Notes under the pieces: model-generated
Told to the model about the DNA's origin: nothing
What the model saw: only the letters and a program-made list of their open reading frames with translations
Databases searched by the model: none
Source: Myxococcales bacterium
GTDB taxonomy: Bacteria > Myxococcota_A > UBA9042
Direction: 5' to 3'
DNA: 64,000 nucleotides
Assembly (NCBI GenBank): GCA_947491025.1
Contig: CANLIC010000020.1
Coordinates: 18,603 to 82,602 of the forward strand
Part shown: one piece after another, positions 63,730-64,000 of the stretch
Layout: every line of letters starts with the position of its first letter
How positions within the stretch are numbered: position 1 is the first letter of the stretch
Position numbers and translations under genes: made by a program

Positions 63730-64000
<271 letters not shown>

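Overview
This window is chromosomal DNA from a very GC-rich, Gram-negative bacterium, most likely a member of the Myxococcota (former Deltaproteobacteria). The evidence is indirect but consistent: G/C is strongly preferred at third codon positions, there are many lipoproteins and outer-membrane-type proteins, and there is a set of secreted Cys-rich proteins built from modules common in myxobacteria (DUF4215, MopE-like, Dictyostelium-type CTDC repeats, fibrinogen-like domains, an IgGFc-binding-type domain). About 42 protein genes fill nearly all of the window. I found no rRNA, tRNA, insertion sequence, prophage or CRISPR array.

Layout. 1-6.6 kb: a partial glutamine amidotransferase; a secreted SpoIVB-type (S55) peptidase paired with a beta-propeller protein; the translation factor EttA. 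6.6-14 kb: a PHP-domain lipoprotein, a TPR-like membrane protein, 4-oxalocrotonate decarboxylase, a P-domain/fibrinogen-like secreted protein and a translationally coupled acyl-CoA dehydrogenase. 14-23 kb: an FHA-like protein, Lgt, a large membrane protein, and a leftward peptide-use block (OPT transporter, M18 aminopeptidase, TPR membrane protein). 23-31 kb: a YiiX-type hydrolase lipoprotein, a barrel-like lipoprotein, dUTPase, and a 1332-residue modular Cys-rich surface protein. 31-48 kb: a CrtI-like FAD oxidoreductase, an IgGFc-binding-type lipoprotein, a glutathione S-transferase, an outer-membrane protein coupled to a giant alpha/beta-hydrolase lipoprotein, a somatomedin-B/thermonuclease fusion, an ArnT-like membrane protein, and a CcmH-like two-gene unit. 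48-57 kb: a DUF4442 thioesterase with a palindromic operator, an MscS channel with a cyclic-nucleotide-binding domain, and a meta-cleavage lower-pathway operon. 57-64 kb: a Cys-rich lipoprotein, a TPR protein, aminopeptidase N, and the Gly-rich tail of a probable RNA-binding protein followed by an intrinsic terminator.

How the genes work together. The clearest pathway is 50.2-56.7 kb. An aldehyde dehydrogenase, a RidA-fold protein resembling 2-aminomuconate deaminase, 2-keto-4-pentenoate hydratase, acylating acetaldehyde dehydrogenase, 4-hydroxy-2-oxovalerate aldolase and a DASS carrier appear to form one operon. With the 4-oxalocrotonate decarboxylase at 9.3-10.1 kb they would convert 2-aminomuconate semialdehyde to pyruvate and acetyl-CoA, the lower part of the aminophenol or 3-hydroxyanthranilate (kynurenine) route. 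The ring-cleavage enzyme and aminocarboxymuconate-semialdehyde decarboxylase are not in the window. The other theme is the cell surface: about ten lipoproteins, several secreted adhesin-like proteins and several extracytoplasmic hydrolases. All domain names come from reading the sequence by eye; no database search was run.
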